From Sphingobacteruim zhuxiongii (GTDB taxonomy: Bacteria; Bacteroidota; Bacteroidia; Sphingobacteriales; Sphingobacteriaceae): 64,000 bases of DNA. The position numbers and the translations under genes were made by a program. The notes under the pieces are model-generated. The model was not told where the DNA came from. It saw nothing but the letters and a program-made list of their open reading frames with translations, and ran no database searches. This document shows positions 25,912 through 35,039 of this stretch, in pieces. The DNA lies in contig NZ_CP045652.1 of the NCBI RefSeq assembly GCF_009557615.1, positions 1,116,001-1,180,000 on the forward strand, read 5' to 3'. How positions within the stretch are numbered: position 1 is the stretch's first letter; each line of letters opens with the position of its first letter.

Positions 25912-25937
25912 CTCATATGTTTCGTTTGTTTTGTTTT

Positions 25938-27257
25938 CTATTTTTGTTGTTCAGAAATAGGTACAACCGGTTTACTCGGTTCAGGACGATTATATCGGTG
26001 GATAATTAATCGGATACCTGAATTCTTTGTTAAGAACTTGATTGTCCAGTTTACAAAAGTAACCAGTCGGTTTCTGAATCCGAATATCGACACTAAGTGA
26101 ACAAACATCCAAGTTGCCCAAGCCAAGAATCCTTTCATGTGAAAGTTCCCTAGGTCAACGACAGCTCTTGAACGTCCAACAGTTGCCATAGATCCTTTGT
26201 CAAAATACTTGAAGTTATCTGTACTTTGTTTATTTAGCGTGTTGACGATATGTTGTGCAACATATTTACCTTGTTGCTGTGCTACCGGTGCAACACCAGG
26301 TAAGCCTCTTGGATTCTCTTCAGTAATCAATGCTGATACGTCACCGATCGCATAGATGTCATTTTCACCTTCAACGCGACATTGTTCATCAATCTGGATA
26401 CGGTTACCACGTTGAATAATTTCTTCCTTAAGACCTGATGGCATTTGTCCCATAACCCCAGCACCCCAAATTACCGTCTTTGTCGGAATTTGCTCACCCG
26501 AAGATAAGGTTACGGTGTTTCCGTCATAGCCGTTTACCGTTGTGTTTAAAACGATATTTACACCTAATTCTTTCAAATAGTGTTCAGCATCGCGGGATGA
26601 TTTTTCGGACAAAGCTCCTAAGATTTTTCCAGTACCCTCTACTAAATGAACTTTCATTTCGTAAGTAGACAATTCAGGATAATCGATCTTAAGCATGTGT
26701 TGTTGGTATTCAGCGATTGCTCCAGAAAGCTCGACGCCTGTTGGTCCGCCACCAACTACAACAAAATTCAAATAACGCTCTCTGTCGGAAGCATTCTTGC
26801 GTAAAACTGCTTCTTCTAGATTCTGTAACAAGTAACTACGGATGTTTAGCGCTTCAACAATATTCTTCATTGGTAAAGCATATTTTTCAACCTCCTTATT
26901 TCCAAAGAAGTTTGATGTCGCTCCAGTCGCCACAACCAAATAATCGTAATCATAATCTGCAACAGAAGTCTGTACGATTTTATTTGCTGTATCAATATGA
27001 AGTACATCCGCTAAACGAAAACGAAAGTTCTTTTGATTCTTAAACATTTTCCGAATAGGGAAGGATATAGAATCTGAAGCTAATGTCCCGGTCGCAACTT
27101 GGTACATTAAGGGCTGAAAAGTGTGGTAGTTATTACGGTCGATGAGTAAGACCTCCACTTCTTTGTTCTTCAATTGGCGTGCAACTTCCACACCACCGAA
27201 CCCAGCTCCAATAACGATAACTCTTGGAAAGTTTCTTTCAGAACGATTTAATAACAT
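25938..27257 (-). CDS. Type II NADH dehydrogenase-like FAD oxidoreductase
   Basis: A 439-residue single-chain flavoprotein. The first FAD-binding motif VIGAGFGGVEVARQL, YHTFQPLMYQVATG, the NAD-binding VVVGGGPTGVELSGAIAEY, and the second FAD motif IYAIGDVSAL are all present. A C-terminal hydrophobic/amphipathic region (FLAWATWMFVHLVSIFGF and the basic tail) fits membrane docking. Members pass electrons from NADH to the quinone pool (menaquinone in this phylum) without pumping protons. It has its own terminator and is probably a single-gene unit. Confidence 0.9.
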   Translation of the reverse strand: MLLNRSERNFPRVIVIGAGFGGVEVARQLKNKEVEVLLIDRNNYHTFQPLMYQVATGTLASDSISFPIRKMFKNQKNFRFRLADVLHIDTANKIVQTSVADYDYDYLVVATGATSNFFGNKEVEKYALPMKNIVEALNIRSYLLQNLEEAVLRKNASDRERYLNFVVVGGGPTGVELSGAIAEYQQHMLKIDYPELSTYEMKVHLVEGTGKILGALSEKSSRDAEHYLKELGVNIVLNTTVNGYDGNTVTLSSGEQIPTKTVIWGAGVMGQMPSGLKEEIIQRGNRIQIDEQCRVEGENDIYAIGDVSALITEENPRGLPGVAPVAQQQGKYVAQHIVNTLNKQSTDNFKYFDKGSMATVGRSRAVVDLGNFHMKGFLAWATWMFVHLVSIFGFRNRLVTFVNWTIKFLTKNSGIRLIIHRYNRPEPSKPVVPISEQQK

Positions 27258-27443
27258 AATGCTCTCTTGTTATAAGAATTTTAAAATAAGGCACAAATAT
27301 CCGACATTTTCTTGTCTATTTCACTAAAATATTACATTATTTTAAGTGTAAGGAAGAGTTGTTTGCCGGATTTGCATCTATCTATCTTTTAATCAGTTGT
27401 TTACATTATGTCTTATTAGTGTTAAAAGTACACTATTGAAACC

Positions 27444-27773
27444 TTACTGTAAACTCCCTCGTATTTTCACCCTTAAACCCTCATTATTATTGTTTAAACG
27501 AAGCTGACATGCTAAACGACTATGATCTGTTAAATCTGGCAATGTATCGAGCATGTCAAGTTCTTGATCTTCTGGTTCCGACAGGTTCTCACTGCCTGCA
27601 AGAACCTCAACGTGGCAAGTAGCACAAAGCGCCATTCCGCCACATGTTGCCAAAATATCATATTCGGAAGCCTTCAAGATTTCCATTAAACTTAAATTAA
27701 TATCTGTTGGTACTTCAACAGTTCTCGTCGTTCCGTCGCGGTCTTCTACTTGAATATTAATGATATTGTCCAT
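27444..27773 (-). CDS. [2Fe-2S] ferredoxin
   Basis: A 109-residue adrenodoxin-type ferredoxin. The cluster ligands are in CGGMALCATC (C-x5-C-x2-C), with the fourth Cys in RLACQLRL. The acidic PEDQELDMLDTLPDLTDHSR stretch is the usual partner-contact helix. It carries single electrons in the cytoplasm. The gene is 2 bp downstream of a ferredoxin-NADP reductase, which is its probable electron source, and both follow a MarR regulator. Confidence 0.92.
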   Translation of the reverse strand: MDNIINIQVEDRDGTTRTVEVPTDINLSLMEILKASEYDILATCGGMALCATCHVEVLAGSENLSEPEDQELDMLDTLPDLTDHSRLACQLRLNNNNEGLRVKIRGSLQ

Positions 27774-27775
27774 TC

Positions 27776-28780
27776 TTAAAATGCATTTACACCATTGACG
27801 GTGGTATATTTGAAACTTAATTTTTGATCCGGATAAACATATTTAAAAGCGCTTTGTGCCATGAGCGCCGCCTCATGGTAACCACACAAGATAAGCTTTA
27901 GCTTGCCTGGATAGGTATTGATGTCACCTATGGCGAATATGCGCTCGATATTTGTAGAGTAATCAAAGGTGTTTACCTCTATTGCATTTTTATCTATCGT
28001 TAACCCCCAGTCAGCGATTGGACCTAATTTGGGACTTAATCCATATAATGGGATAAAATGATCTGCTGAGACAATCACTTCTTCTTTCGATTTATTCAAT
28101 AAGTGTACACTTTCTAAAACACCATTGCCATGTAGTTTTTTTAGATTATGAGTTAGCAGTAAATTGATTTTACCTTCCTGAGCCAAATTGAACACTTTTT
28201 CTGCTGAATCTGGCGCCCCGCGGAAGCTATCGCTACGGTGTACTAATGTTACCTCACGGGCGATATCTTTCAAAAAAATAGTCCAATCTAAGGCTGAATC
28301 ACCACCGCCAGCGATGACGATTCGCTGATCACGGAAACGCTCCGGATTCTTAACCATATAGTGAACATTTTGTCCTTCAAACTTTTCTAAATTTTCTAAT
28401 TCTGGTTTTCTAGGTTCAAAACAACCCAAGCCACCGGCGATAACAACGACTTGACAATGGATAATCGTGCCTTCTGTCCCAATAACGTAATAGGAGCCAT
28501 CGTCAAGCTTTTGTAATTGATCAACACGCTCACCTAGTGTAAATGTGGGATTAAATGGTGCAATTTGTTCCATTTGATTATCAATTAACTGCTGCGCCGT
28601 AATATTCGGATATCCGGGAATATCATATATCGGTTTATGGGGGTATATTTCCGATAGCTGTCCCCCAATTTGAGGAAGTGCATCAATTAAATGGCAACGC
28701 ATTTTTAGTAAACCGGCTTCAAATACCGCGAATAGACCTACAGGTCCAGCTCCGATGATACAAATATCTGTTGTAATCAT
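27776..28780 (-). CDS. Ferredoxin-NADP reductase, thioredoxin-reductase-like type
   Basis: A 334-residue flavoprotein with FAD motif CIIGAGPVGLFAVFEAGLL at the N-terminus, an NADP-binding VIAGGGDSALDW in the middle and IFAIGDINTYPGKLKLI near the end. The thioredoxin-reductase CxxC is absent, which together with the LIDALPQIGGQLSEIYP and IYDIPGYP motifs marks the FNR subgroup. It should transfer electrons between NADPH and the ferredoxin encoded 2 bp downstream. It starts 2 bp after the MarR gene, so the three form an operon. Confidence 0.92.
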   Translation of the reverse strand: MITTDICIIGAGPVGLFAVFEAGLLKMRCHLIDALPQIGGQLSEIYPHKPIYDIPGYPNITAQQLIDNQMEQIAPFNPTFTLGERVDQLQKLDDGSYYVIGTEGTIIHCQVVVIAGGLGCFEPRKPELENLEKFEGQNVHYMVKNPERFRDQRIVIAGGGDSALDWTIFLKDIAREVTLVHRSDSFRGAPDSAEKVFNLAQEGKINLLLTHNLKKLHGNGVLESVHLLNKSKEEVIVSADHFIPLYGLSPKLGPIADWGLTIDKNAIEVNTFDYSTNIERIFAIGDINTYPGKLKLILCGYHEAALMAQSAFKYVYPDQKLSFKYTTVNGVNAF

Positions 28781-28782
28781 AT

Positions 28783-29220
28783 TTATTTTGTTTCTAGATT
28801 ATTGTAAATAGTTTTCAAAATTCTCGTAAAATGATCGAAATCCGCTTGTGACAGATTTTCCCAGGCTTTCATCCGAAAGTCTCTCACCAAGGGTGCTAGA
28901 TCCTCTACCTTTGCTTTGCCTTCTGCGGTCAAATGCAATAATAAACAGCGACGATCACTCGGATGTTCCACACGCACAACATAGCCCTTTTTTAACAAGA
29001 GGTCAATGATTCTTGTCATTGTCGGTTGATCCTTTCCACAGATTGTGGCTAGTTCTCGATGAGTTTGATCAGTTTCCTCGTATAATGTTTTTAATACCGA
29101 CCACTGATCTACGGTGAGGTCGATTCCATGGTGCGAGAAAGAGCTTTGGGCAAATTGTCTGACCCGTTTTGCCGTCTGATCGAGAATGAATGAATATTGA
29201 TTGAAGGATTCCTTTAGCAT
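28783..29220 (-). CDS. MarR-family transcriptional regulator
   Basis: A 145-residue winged-helix repressor. The recognition region TDQTHRELATICGKDQPTMTRIIDLLLKKGYVVRVEHPSDRRCLLLHLT is typical of MarR, including the DxR wing. No sensing Cys of the OhrR kind is at the N-terminus. It is the first gene of an operon with FNR and ferredoxin and probably represses it. I could not pick out a clear operator in the ~45 bp upstream. Confidence 0.9.
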   Translation of the reverse strand: MLKESFNQYSFILDQTAKRVRQFAQSSFSHHGIDLTVDQWSVLKTLYEETDQTHRELATICGKDQPTMTRIIDLLLKKGYVVRVEHPSDRRCLLLHLTAEGKAKVEDLAPLVRDFRMKAWENLSQADFDHFTRILKTIYNNLETK

Positions 29221-29327
29221 AACAATTATTAGTATGACAAGTAAATCTATAAAATATTTAGCTTTTAACCTAATTCAGATATAATTTTTACATAGCTTAT
29301 ACGAAGCTTGTTCGATAAAAAGTGGCT

Positions 29328-29382
29328 TTCATGGGTTAAGGTACGAAACAGGTACGAGCGAGGTAGGTCAGAAGTGAAAGGA
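29328..29382 (+). repeat. Degenerate 11-nt-period array (copy 2)
   Basis: Units of 11 nt: TTCATGGGTTA, AGGTACGAAAC, AGGTACGAGCG, AGGTAGGTCAG, AAGTGAAAGGA. The first unit is identical to that of copy 1 at 8067. It lies in the 299-bp gap between the MarR gene and the desaturase terminator, where I see no other gene. Confidence 0.6.
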
Positions 29383-29474
29383 AAGATCAATACTATGAAC
29401 CAATTTCTACGTGTTCATGCTTGTCATGAGGGGAACGAATTCTTCTAAAAAAGGGGCTAGTTACTTCACAAAAA

Positions 29475-29494
29475 AAGCCGTCTTCCGACGGCTT
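29475..29494 (-). terminator. Terminator of the acyl-ACP desaturase gene
   Basis: AAGCCGTC / GACGGCTT with a TTCC loop; seven U residues on the minus strand. It starts 25 bp after the stop codon. Confidence 0.88.
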
Positions 29495-29519
29495 CTATAT
29501 TCATTGAATGATCTATCTA

Positions 29520-30515
29520 TTATTCATAGATCCACTTAAAGTTGTATTGTTTTTCTGGAATACTCATGCGATCTGCTAAACGTAATAAACGATCGGGAAG
29601 TCGCATTAAATAATCTCTTGCTTTTTCTCCTTTTTCATTCAAATCGCTAACCTTATCGATCTTCCAATCGGCTATCAATTCTTTGAGGATATCAACATAG
29701 TCGACTGCAGTATATACACCTAAGCGTTGAGCTGCGTCAGAGAAGTGAGAGAAGGCATCTCCTTGAGGTTCGCCAGATTCTCGCAAGAAGTGCGCAGGCA
29801 TGACAATCTTCTTACGCATCATATCTTCAAATGCAATCATTACTTCGGAAGGGTCAACAGCAAATGCATGCGATATAAATGACATATATGCTTTGGCGTG
29901 ACGTGCTTCATCGGCAGCAATCACTCCACACATTTTTGCAAGTAATTTATCTCCACTTTTCTTTGAAAGAGCAGCAACACGTCTGTGAGAAACGTTTGTT
30001 GCTAATTCTTGAAATGAAGTATAGATAAAGTTTCTATAAGGGTCAGCACCTGTGCCGATATCAAATCCGTCTTTAATTAAATACTGAACAGAAATTTCAA
30101 ACTGTCGCATGTCAATACGCCCCGAAAGGTATAAGTATTTGTTCAACAAATCGCCGTGACGATTTTCTTCTGCTGTCCATGCACGTACCCATTTCATCCA
30201 ACCGCCTTGCTCATTTCGATCAACCTCATCAACCATTGTTAACCATGATTCATAAGTAGGAAGCGCTTCTTCAGTTACCGTATCACCAACTAATACAGCG
30301 ACAAGATCATATGGAAGTTCTTTTGCACTTTCCTGTAATTCACGTACCTCTTCAAAAAAAGTATCACGTGATGAGTCAGGTAAGAAATCAGCAGGTTGCC
30401 ACATCTGGTCAACAGGCTTCAAATACTCAGACATCTCATTGATCATGAATGGTTCTAAGTAGGTCATCACCTCTTTTCTTGAGCCCTCTGGTATGTTTAA
30501 AGGTAATTCTTGCAT
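29520..30515 (-). CDS. Acyl-ACP desaturase (ferritin-like diiron)
   Basis: About 331 residues of the soluble stearoyl-ACP desaturase family. Two diiron motifs, EENRHG (in WTAEENRHGDLLNKYLYLSG) and DEARH (in AADEARHAKAYM), are spaced as in the family. It introduces a double bond into acyl-ACP using O2 and reduced ferredoxin, so the ferredoxin/FNR pair just upstream in the genome is a plausible electron source. I chose ATG at 30515 (MQELPLNIPEGS); an in-frame ATG at 30536 would add seven residues. It is divergent from sufS. Confidence 0.9.
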   Translation of the reverse strand: MQELPLNIPEGSRKEVMTYLEPFMINEMSEYLKPVDQMWQPADFLPDSSRDTFFEEVRELQESAKELPYDLVAVLVGDTVTEEALPTYESWLTMVDEVDRNEQGGWMKWVRAWTAEENRHGDLLNKYLYLSGRIDMRQFEISVQYLIKDGFDIGTGADPYRNFIYTSFQELATNVSHRRVAALSKKSGDKLLAKMCGVIAADEARHAKAYMSFISHAFAVDPSEVMIAFEDMMRKKIVMPAHFLRESGEPQGDAFSHFSDAAQRLGVYTAVDYVDILKELIADWKIDKVSDLNEKGEKARDYLMRLPDRLLRLADRMSIPEKQYNFKWIYE

Positions 30516-30697
30516 AATTGCAACAAAGTTAATCAAAGTTAATTTAATATAAGTTCTATATTTTAATAATTCATCGCGTTATTTTAGTTTAAAGAACATA
30601 TCCTTAAGACAGTGTAACTGCCGTTTTGTTTGGACTTTGCAGGCTAATTATTACGTTTATATTAGATAATATATACTAAGATTGTAGGCATTATTGT

Positions 30698-30705
30698 TAA
30701 CTTTG
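30698..30705 (+). promoter_or_regulatory. -7 element candidate for sufS-sufE
   Basis: TAACTTTG matches TAnnTTTG and lies 23 nt before the sufS start. No clear TTTG at the -33 distance. Confidence 0.4.
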
Positions 30706-30728
30706 CCTTCACATTAATACGTAATAAA

Positions 30729-31952
30729 TTGAGCAATCTAGATATTCAGAAAATCCGTGAGGATTTCCCCATATTAAAACGCCAAGTGAATGCAAAGCCA
30801 CTCGTTTATTTAGATAACGGTGCGACGACGCAAAAACCACAAGTCGTTATTGATGCGATTCTTGAGTATTATACCGATATGAATAGTAATGTGCACCGAG
30901 GCGTGCATTATTTAAGTCAGATTTCTACCGATGCGTTTGAGGTTACACGTCGAAAAGTACAGGAATTTATCAATGCAAAGCATGATTATGAAGTCATCAT
31001 TACTAAAGGGACAACCGATAGTATCAATTTGGTGGCTACCTGCTATGGTCGTGAATTTGTACAGGCCGGAGATGAAATCATCGTTTCGGCAATGGAACAT
31101 CATTCGAACATTGTGCCTTGGCAAATGATCTGTGAAGATCGTGGAGCTACTTTGAAAGTTATCCCGATGAATGAAGCCGGTGAACTGGATATGGACGCTT
31201 ATGAATCTTTACTGAATGGAAAAACGAAATTAGTATCTGTTAACTACGTTTCCAATGCATTGGGGACTATTAATCCGGTACGTGAGATCATTCAGAAAGC
31301 GCATGCAATCGGAGTACCCGTATTAATTGATGCAGCGCAAGCCGTTCAACATATCAAGATTGATGTCCAAGAGTTGGATGTTGATTTTCTAGCCTTTTCT
31401 GGACATAAAATGTATGGACCTACTGGTGTGGGTGTGCTTTATGGTAAAGAAGAATGGTTGAATAAAATGCCTCCTTATCAAGGCGGTGGTGATATGATTA
31501 AGGATGTGACTTTCGAAAAAACAACTTATAATGAGTTGCCATTTAAATTTGAAGCAGGCACCCCAAATATTGAAGCTGGAATTGCTTTAAACGCTGCGAT
31601 TGATTATATAAACGATTTAGGTATTGATAATATCAAGGCTTATGAAGATGAGCTTTTGGCTTATGCGACTGAGCAGTTAAGTACAGTTGAAGGAATTCGT
31701 TTCATTGGAACAGCGAAAGAGAAATCATCGGTTATTTCCTTCGTAGTAGATGGGACGCACCCTTATGATATTGGTGTACTATTAGATAAATTAGGAATCG
31801 CAGTACGTACAGGGCATCACTGTGCGCAACCAGTAATGGATCAATTTCAAATTCCAGGAACTGTTCGTGCGAGTTTAGCTGTTTATAATACAAAAGAAGA
31901 AATTGATGCATTAGTAGCTGGCGTAAAACGTGCTACTGCTATGTTGGTATAA
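30729..31952 (+). CDS. sufS: Cysteine desulfurase SufS
   Basis: A 407-residue class V PLP aminotransferase that removes sulfur from cysteine for Fe-S cluster assembly. Motifs: VYLDNGATTQKP at the start, TKGTTDSIN, SAMEHHSNIVPW, the PLP lysine in SGHKMYGPTGVG and the catalytic Cys in RTGHHCAQPVM. The start is TTG at 30729: it gives the expected family N-terminus (SNLDIQKIREDFPIL), and the next in-frame ATG lies about 50 codons inside. sufE follows 6 bp later; the scaffold genes sufBCD are not in the window. Confidence 0.93.
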   Translation: MSNLDIQKIREDFPILKRQVNAKPLVYLDNGATTQKPQVVIDAILEYYTDMNSNVHRGVHYLSQISTDAFEVTRRKVQEFINAKHDYEVIITKGTTDSINLVATCYGREFVQAGDEIIVSAMEHHSNIVPWQMICEDRGATLKVIPMNEAGELDMDAYESLLNGKTKLVSVNYVSNALGTINPVREIIQKAHAIGVPVLIDAAQAVQHIKIDVQELDVDFLAFSGHKMYGPTGVGVLYGKEEWLNKMPPYQGGGDMIKDVTFEKTTYNELPFKFEAGTPNIEAGIALNAAIDYINDLGIDNIKAYEDELLAYATEQLSTVEGIRFIGTAKEKSSVISFVVDGTHPYDIGVLLDKLGIAVRTGHHCAQPVMDQFQIPGTVRASLAVYNTKEEIDALVAGVKRATAMLV

Positions 31953-31958
31953 AAGGAT

Positions 31959-32381
31959 ATGACAATTAACGAAATACAAGACGAGTTAATCGAGGATTTT
32001 GCTTTCTATCAAGATTGGATGGAAAAATATGAATTCATCATCCAATTGGGTAAAGAGCTTCCCCTGATAGACGAGTCGAACAAACAAGATCAATATATTA
32101 TCAAAGGATGTCAATCAAAAGTTTGGCTTTTTCCAGAGATAAAAGATGGTAAGTTATATTTTACAGCAGATTCTGATGCTGTAATAACCAAAGGTTTGGT
32201 GAGTTTAATGGTTAAAGTTCTCTCAGGTCACACTGCAAAAGAAATAGCGGCAACTGACTTGTATTTTATAGAACAAATTGGTTTGAAAGAGCACTTGTCA
32301 CCAACTCGCGCCAATGGCTTGCTATCCATGGTCAAGCAAATGAAATTATATGCCATTGCCTATCAAGCAAAAGGTATTTAG
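31959..32381 (+). CDS. sufE: SufE-family sulfur acceptor
   Basis: A 140-residue protein that takes persulfide from SufS and hands it to the SufBCD scaffold. The acceptor Cys is in YIIKGCQSKVW, and the family parts YEFIIQLGKELP and LSGHTAKEIAATD are present. Normal length. Encoded 6 bp after sufS and followed by a strong terminator, so the two form a bicistronic unit. Confidence 0.93.
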   Translation: MTINEIQDELIEDFAFYQDWMEKYEFIIQLGKELPLIDESNKQDQYIIKGCQSKVWLFPEIKDGKLYFTADSDAVITKGLVSLMVKVLSGHTAKEIAATDLYFIEQIGLKEHLSPTRANGLLSMVKQMKLYAIAYQAKGI

Positions 32382-32390
32382 AATTGAATA

Positions 32391-32425
32391 AAGAAGAAGG
32401 TCGCCAATTTGGCGACCTTCTTCTT
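32391..32425 (+). terminator. Terminator after sufE (probably also serving murI)
   Basis: A long stem built from GAAGAAGGTCGCC and GGCGACCTTCTTC with an AATTT loop, followed by TTTTATT. Confidence 0.88.
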
Positions 32426-32490
32426 TTATTATATAATAAGTTCATCTGCGAGAGATAATTCCTTTTTCGTTTGCTTCGTAGAATCAGACC

Positions 32491-33315
32491 CTACACTTTA
32501 ATACTTTGTGATTCGATACTTTTTCCAAAGAAAATATTAGCCTTTTGATTGAAATCACTTGCGTCATCGGTGGTGAAGAATTGTAGATTTCCACCCTTGC
32601 TACACTGCTCTTCGACTTCAGGATGGCGTTTGAGATAGTCGACTAAACTATCTGCAACAAGCTTTCCTTGTGAAATTATCTTTATTCCCTCGGGAACATA
32701 TTTTTCGATTATTGGAAGCAAGAGCGGGTAGTGGGTACACGCTAATAAAATAGTATCGATATCCTTGGATTGTGCTAGCAATTCCTCAATATCTTGTTGT
32801 ACAAAATAATGTGCGCCTTCACTATCTAATTCGTTGTTTTCAACAAGTGGCACCCAGAATGGGCATGCGTGTTGGAATACGTCAATTTCTGGGTGGAATT
32901 TATTAATTTCGATTACATAAGACTCCGAGTTAACCGTGCCCTGTGTTGCTAAAATTCCTACTTTATTACTTTTTGTAAATTGGTTAACGATTTCTGATGT
33001 CGGACGTATTACACCTAATACTTTTTTGCCTGGCGGAAGATCATTTTGTTGGATAGAGCGCAGTGCTTTCGCAGATGCGGTATTGCAAGCCAAAATAACG
33101 AGGTTACATCCTAAATCAAAAAGCTTGAACACGCACTCTTTTGTGAATTCATAAACGGTCTCAAAAGACCTTGTTCCATATGGGACGCGAGCGTTATCGC
33201 CTAAATAAATATAGTCGTATTCTCCTAGTTGCTTGTGTATTTCTTTAAATACAGTTAAACCACCGTATCCAGAATCAAATATACCAATAGGTCCTGCTTG
33301 TTTATTGTCGTTCAT
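32491..33315 (-). CDS. murI: Glutamate racemase
   Basis: A 274-residue racemase that makes D-glutamate for peptidoglycan. N-terminal IGIFDSGYGGLTVFKEIHKQLGEYDYIYLGDNARVPYG is diagnostic. The two catalytic Cys lie in LACNTASAKALR and LLACTHYPLL. Cytoplasmic, normal length. It stands alone on the minus strand, between sufE (convergent) and the GH125 gene, whose terminator precedes it. Confidence 0.95.
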   Translation of the reverse strand: MNDNKQAGPIGIFDSGYGGLTVFKEIHKQLGEYDYIYLGDNARVPYGTRSFETVYEFTKECVFKLFDLGCNLVILACNTASAKALRSIQQNDLPPGKKVLGVIRPTSEIVNQFTKSNKVGILATQGTVNSESYVIEINKFHPEIDVFQHACPFWVPLVENNELDSEGAHYFVQQDIEELLAQSKDIDTILLACTHYPLLLPIIEKYVPEGIKIISQGKLVADSLVDYLKRHPEVEEQCSKGGNLQFFTTDDASDFNQKANIFFGKSIESQSIKV

Positions 33316-33399
33316 ATTTCATCGCATTGAACTCCTTCGTCCAATTTAATTTTAATGTGTCAACAAAGATGAGGTTTCTTTTTTCATTTGTCAATAAAA

Positions 33400-33425
33400 A
33401 AAGGCTGTCCTAGAAGACAGCCTTT
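33400..33425 (-). terminator. Terminator of the GH125 gene
   Basis: A 10-bp stem AAAGGCTGTC (33400-33409) / GACAGCCTTT (33416-33425), with U residues following on the minus strand. It begins 4 bp after the stop codon. Confidence 0.88.
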
Positions 33426-33429
33426 AAGT

Positions 33430-34851
33430 TTATGCTTTTAATAGATGCGGTTTTTCTTTATACAATTTCCACATCAGTTCTCCGAATAACGTGTTTGTCC
33501 AGGCGAACCAATGGCGAGTGAATTTCTTTGGATCGTCCACATGAAATGATTCGTGCATAAAGCCAGTGTCTCCATGGGTGCTTTTTAGCATCTGAACACA
33601 TTTCTTTATTTCAGCATCATCTGTCGACGTAAAAGCACGCATAATGATCGACATTGGCCAAATCATATCACGTCCTATATGTGGACCGCCAATTCCTTCT
33701 CCTGCTTTTCCTTTGAAAAAGAATGGGTTTTTATTGGACAAAATAAAAGCCCGCGTACGTTGATAGACTTCATCATTAACATCAACCGCCCCCAGATAAG
33801 GAAGTGCTAATAGACTAGGCACATTGGCATCGTCCATCATGAGGTAACTGCCAAAACCGTCTACCTCAAATGCGTAAACACGTCCGTGGGTTGGATGGTC
33901 AACAATGCCATAAGTGTTAACGGCTGTTTCTACCTCGTTTGCAAGAGCTTCTAATCGACCCGCTAATTCGGTGTTTTTCTTAACGTTTTTCAATATCTCT
34001 GCGGACTGACGTAAGCTAACTACAGCGAACAAATTCGATGGAATAAGGAATGGAAAGATGCTACAGTCGTCCGACGGCCGGAAGCTAGATACAATTAAAC
34101 CAACAGGATTAACAGGGTAGCCATAACCGTCTACTTGAAGGGTGTCAGTTCCTCGAGATGTGGTGCGTTCAAATTTATATGGACCTAAGTTTTCTTTTCT
34201 TTGTTGTTCGACAAAAGTCTTATAAATTAACTCTTGTGCCTTTACCCAGGTGTCATCAAAAGGAGTAACATCATTTGTTAATTTCCAGTAATGATAGGCT
34301 AAACGAATAGGGTAACATAAGGAGTCAATTTCCCATTTACGCTCATGTAAGCCCGGCTTCATGGCGGTATGGTCCGAGAACCATTCACCTTTTTTAGTCG
34401 GATCATTATAGAATGCATTGGCATATGGGTCAATTAGTATACATTCCGATTGCTTGTTTATGAGACCTAGCACTAGGTCTTGCAACTTCTTATCCTTCTT
34501 CATAAAGGCTAAGTAGGGCCATACCTGTGCACTGCTATCCCGAAGCCACATCGCGTCAATGTCGCCAGTGATTACATAAGTTAATTTTCGATTCGGTTTG
34601 TCTTCTGAAAATACGGTTGTGTCCAACGTATTGGGTAAGCAATTATTGAATAGCCAGCCTAACTCTTTATCATTAACGTTTTTCTGGAATTCTTTAATCA
34701 TTCCTTCAATAACTTTACTACTGAAGTGTCTTTTTGATTCTGGCGTTCGGACGACTGGAAACTCCGCGTTCATCGCGCCGAATGAGAACTTACTAGCGAA
34801 CATTCCTGCGCCTAAAAGGGCAGAGTTCTGAATAAATGCTCTTCGTTTCAT
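33430..34851 (-). CDS. Glycoside hydrolase family 125 (exo-alpha-1,6-mannosidase type)
   Basis: A 473-residue (alpha/alpha)6-barrel protein. The family signature is TGDIDAMWLRDSSAQVWPYL at residues 96-115, and later EIDSLCYPIRLAYHYWKLT and GGPHIGRDMIWPMS. GH125 enzymes remove alpha-1,6-linked mannose from N-glycans and yeast mannan. The N-terminus MKRRAFIQNSALLGAGMFAS resembles a twin-arginine signal (KRRAFIQ), suggesting periplasmic export. It is a single gene with its own terminator; no SusCD-type polysaccharide locus surrounds it. Confidence 0.92.
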   Translation of the reverse strand: MKRRAFIQNSALLGAGMFASKFSFGAMNAEFPVVRTPESKRHFSSKVIEGMIKEFQKNVNDKELGWLFNNCLPNTLDTTVFSEDKPNRKLTYVITGDIDAMWLRDSSAQVWPYLAFMKKDKKLQDLVLGLINKQSECILIDPYANAFYNDPTKKGEWFSDHTAMKPGLHERKWEIDSLCYPIRLAYHYWKLTNDVTPFDDTWVKAQELIYKTFVEQQRKENLGPYKFERTTSRGTDTLQVDGYGYPVNPVGLIVSSFRPSDDCSIFPFLIPSNLFAVVSLRQSAEILKNVKKNTELAGRLEALANEVETAVNTYGIVDHPTHGRVYAFEVDGFGSYLMMDDANVPSLLALPYLGAVDVNDEVYQRTRAFILSNKNPFFFKGKAGEGIGGPHIGRDMIWPMSIIMRAFTSTDDAEIKKCVQMLKSTHGDTGFMHESFHVDDPKKFTRHWFAWTNTLFGELMWKLYKEKPHLLKA

Positions 34852-35039
34852 ATCTTAATTCGTGAGGTTTTATAATTTCAATCCTAAGCAATATACAAAT
34901 TGTAGTTGATTTTGGAAATAACAAAACGTTTTAGCATATGTTGCTCTTATTATAGGGTAGGATTGAGAATTAAAAAGTATTTTTGTTGTGTTTTAGGAAT
35001 AGTATTTGTTAGAATAGCCCCAAACACCCAATCCATTAT

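Noticed and set aside
29394..29447. 17-codon frame on the plus strand in the gap after copy 2 of the 11-nt array
   Set aside because: No ribosome-binding site, no terminator of its own and no composition signal like that of the pheA leader.
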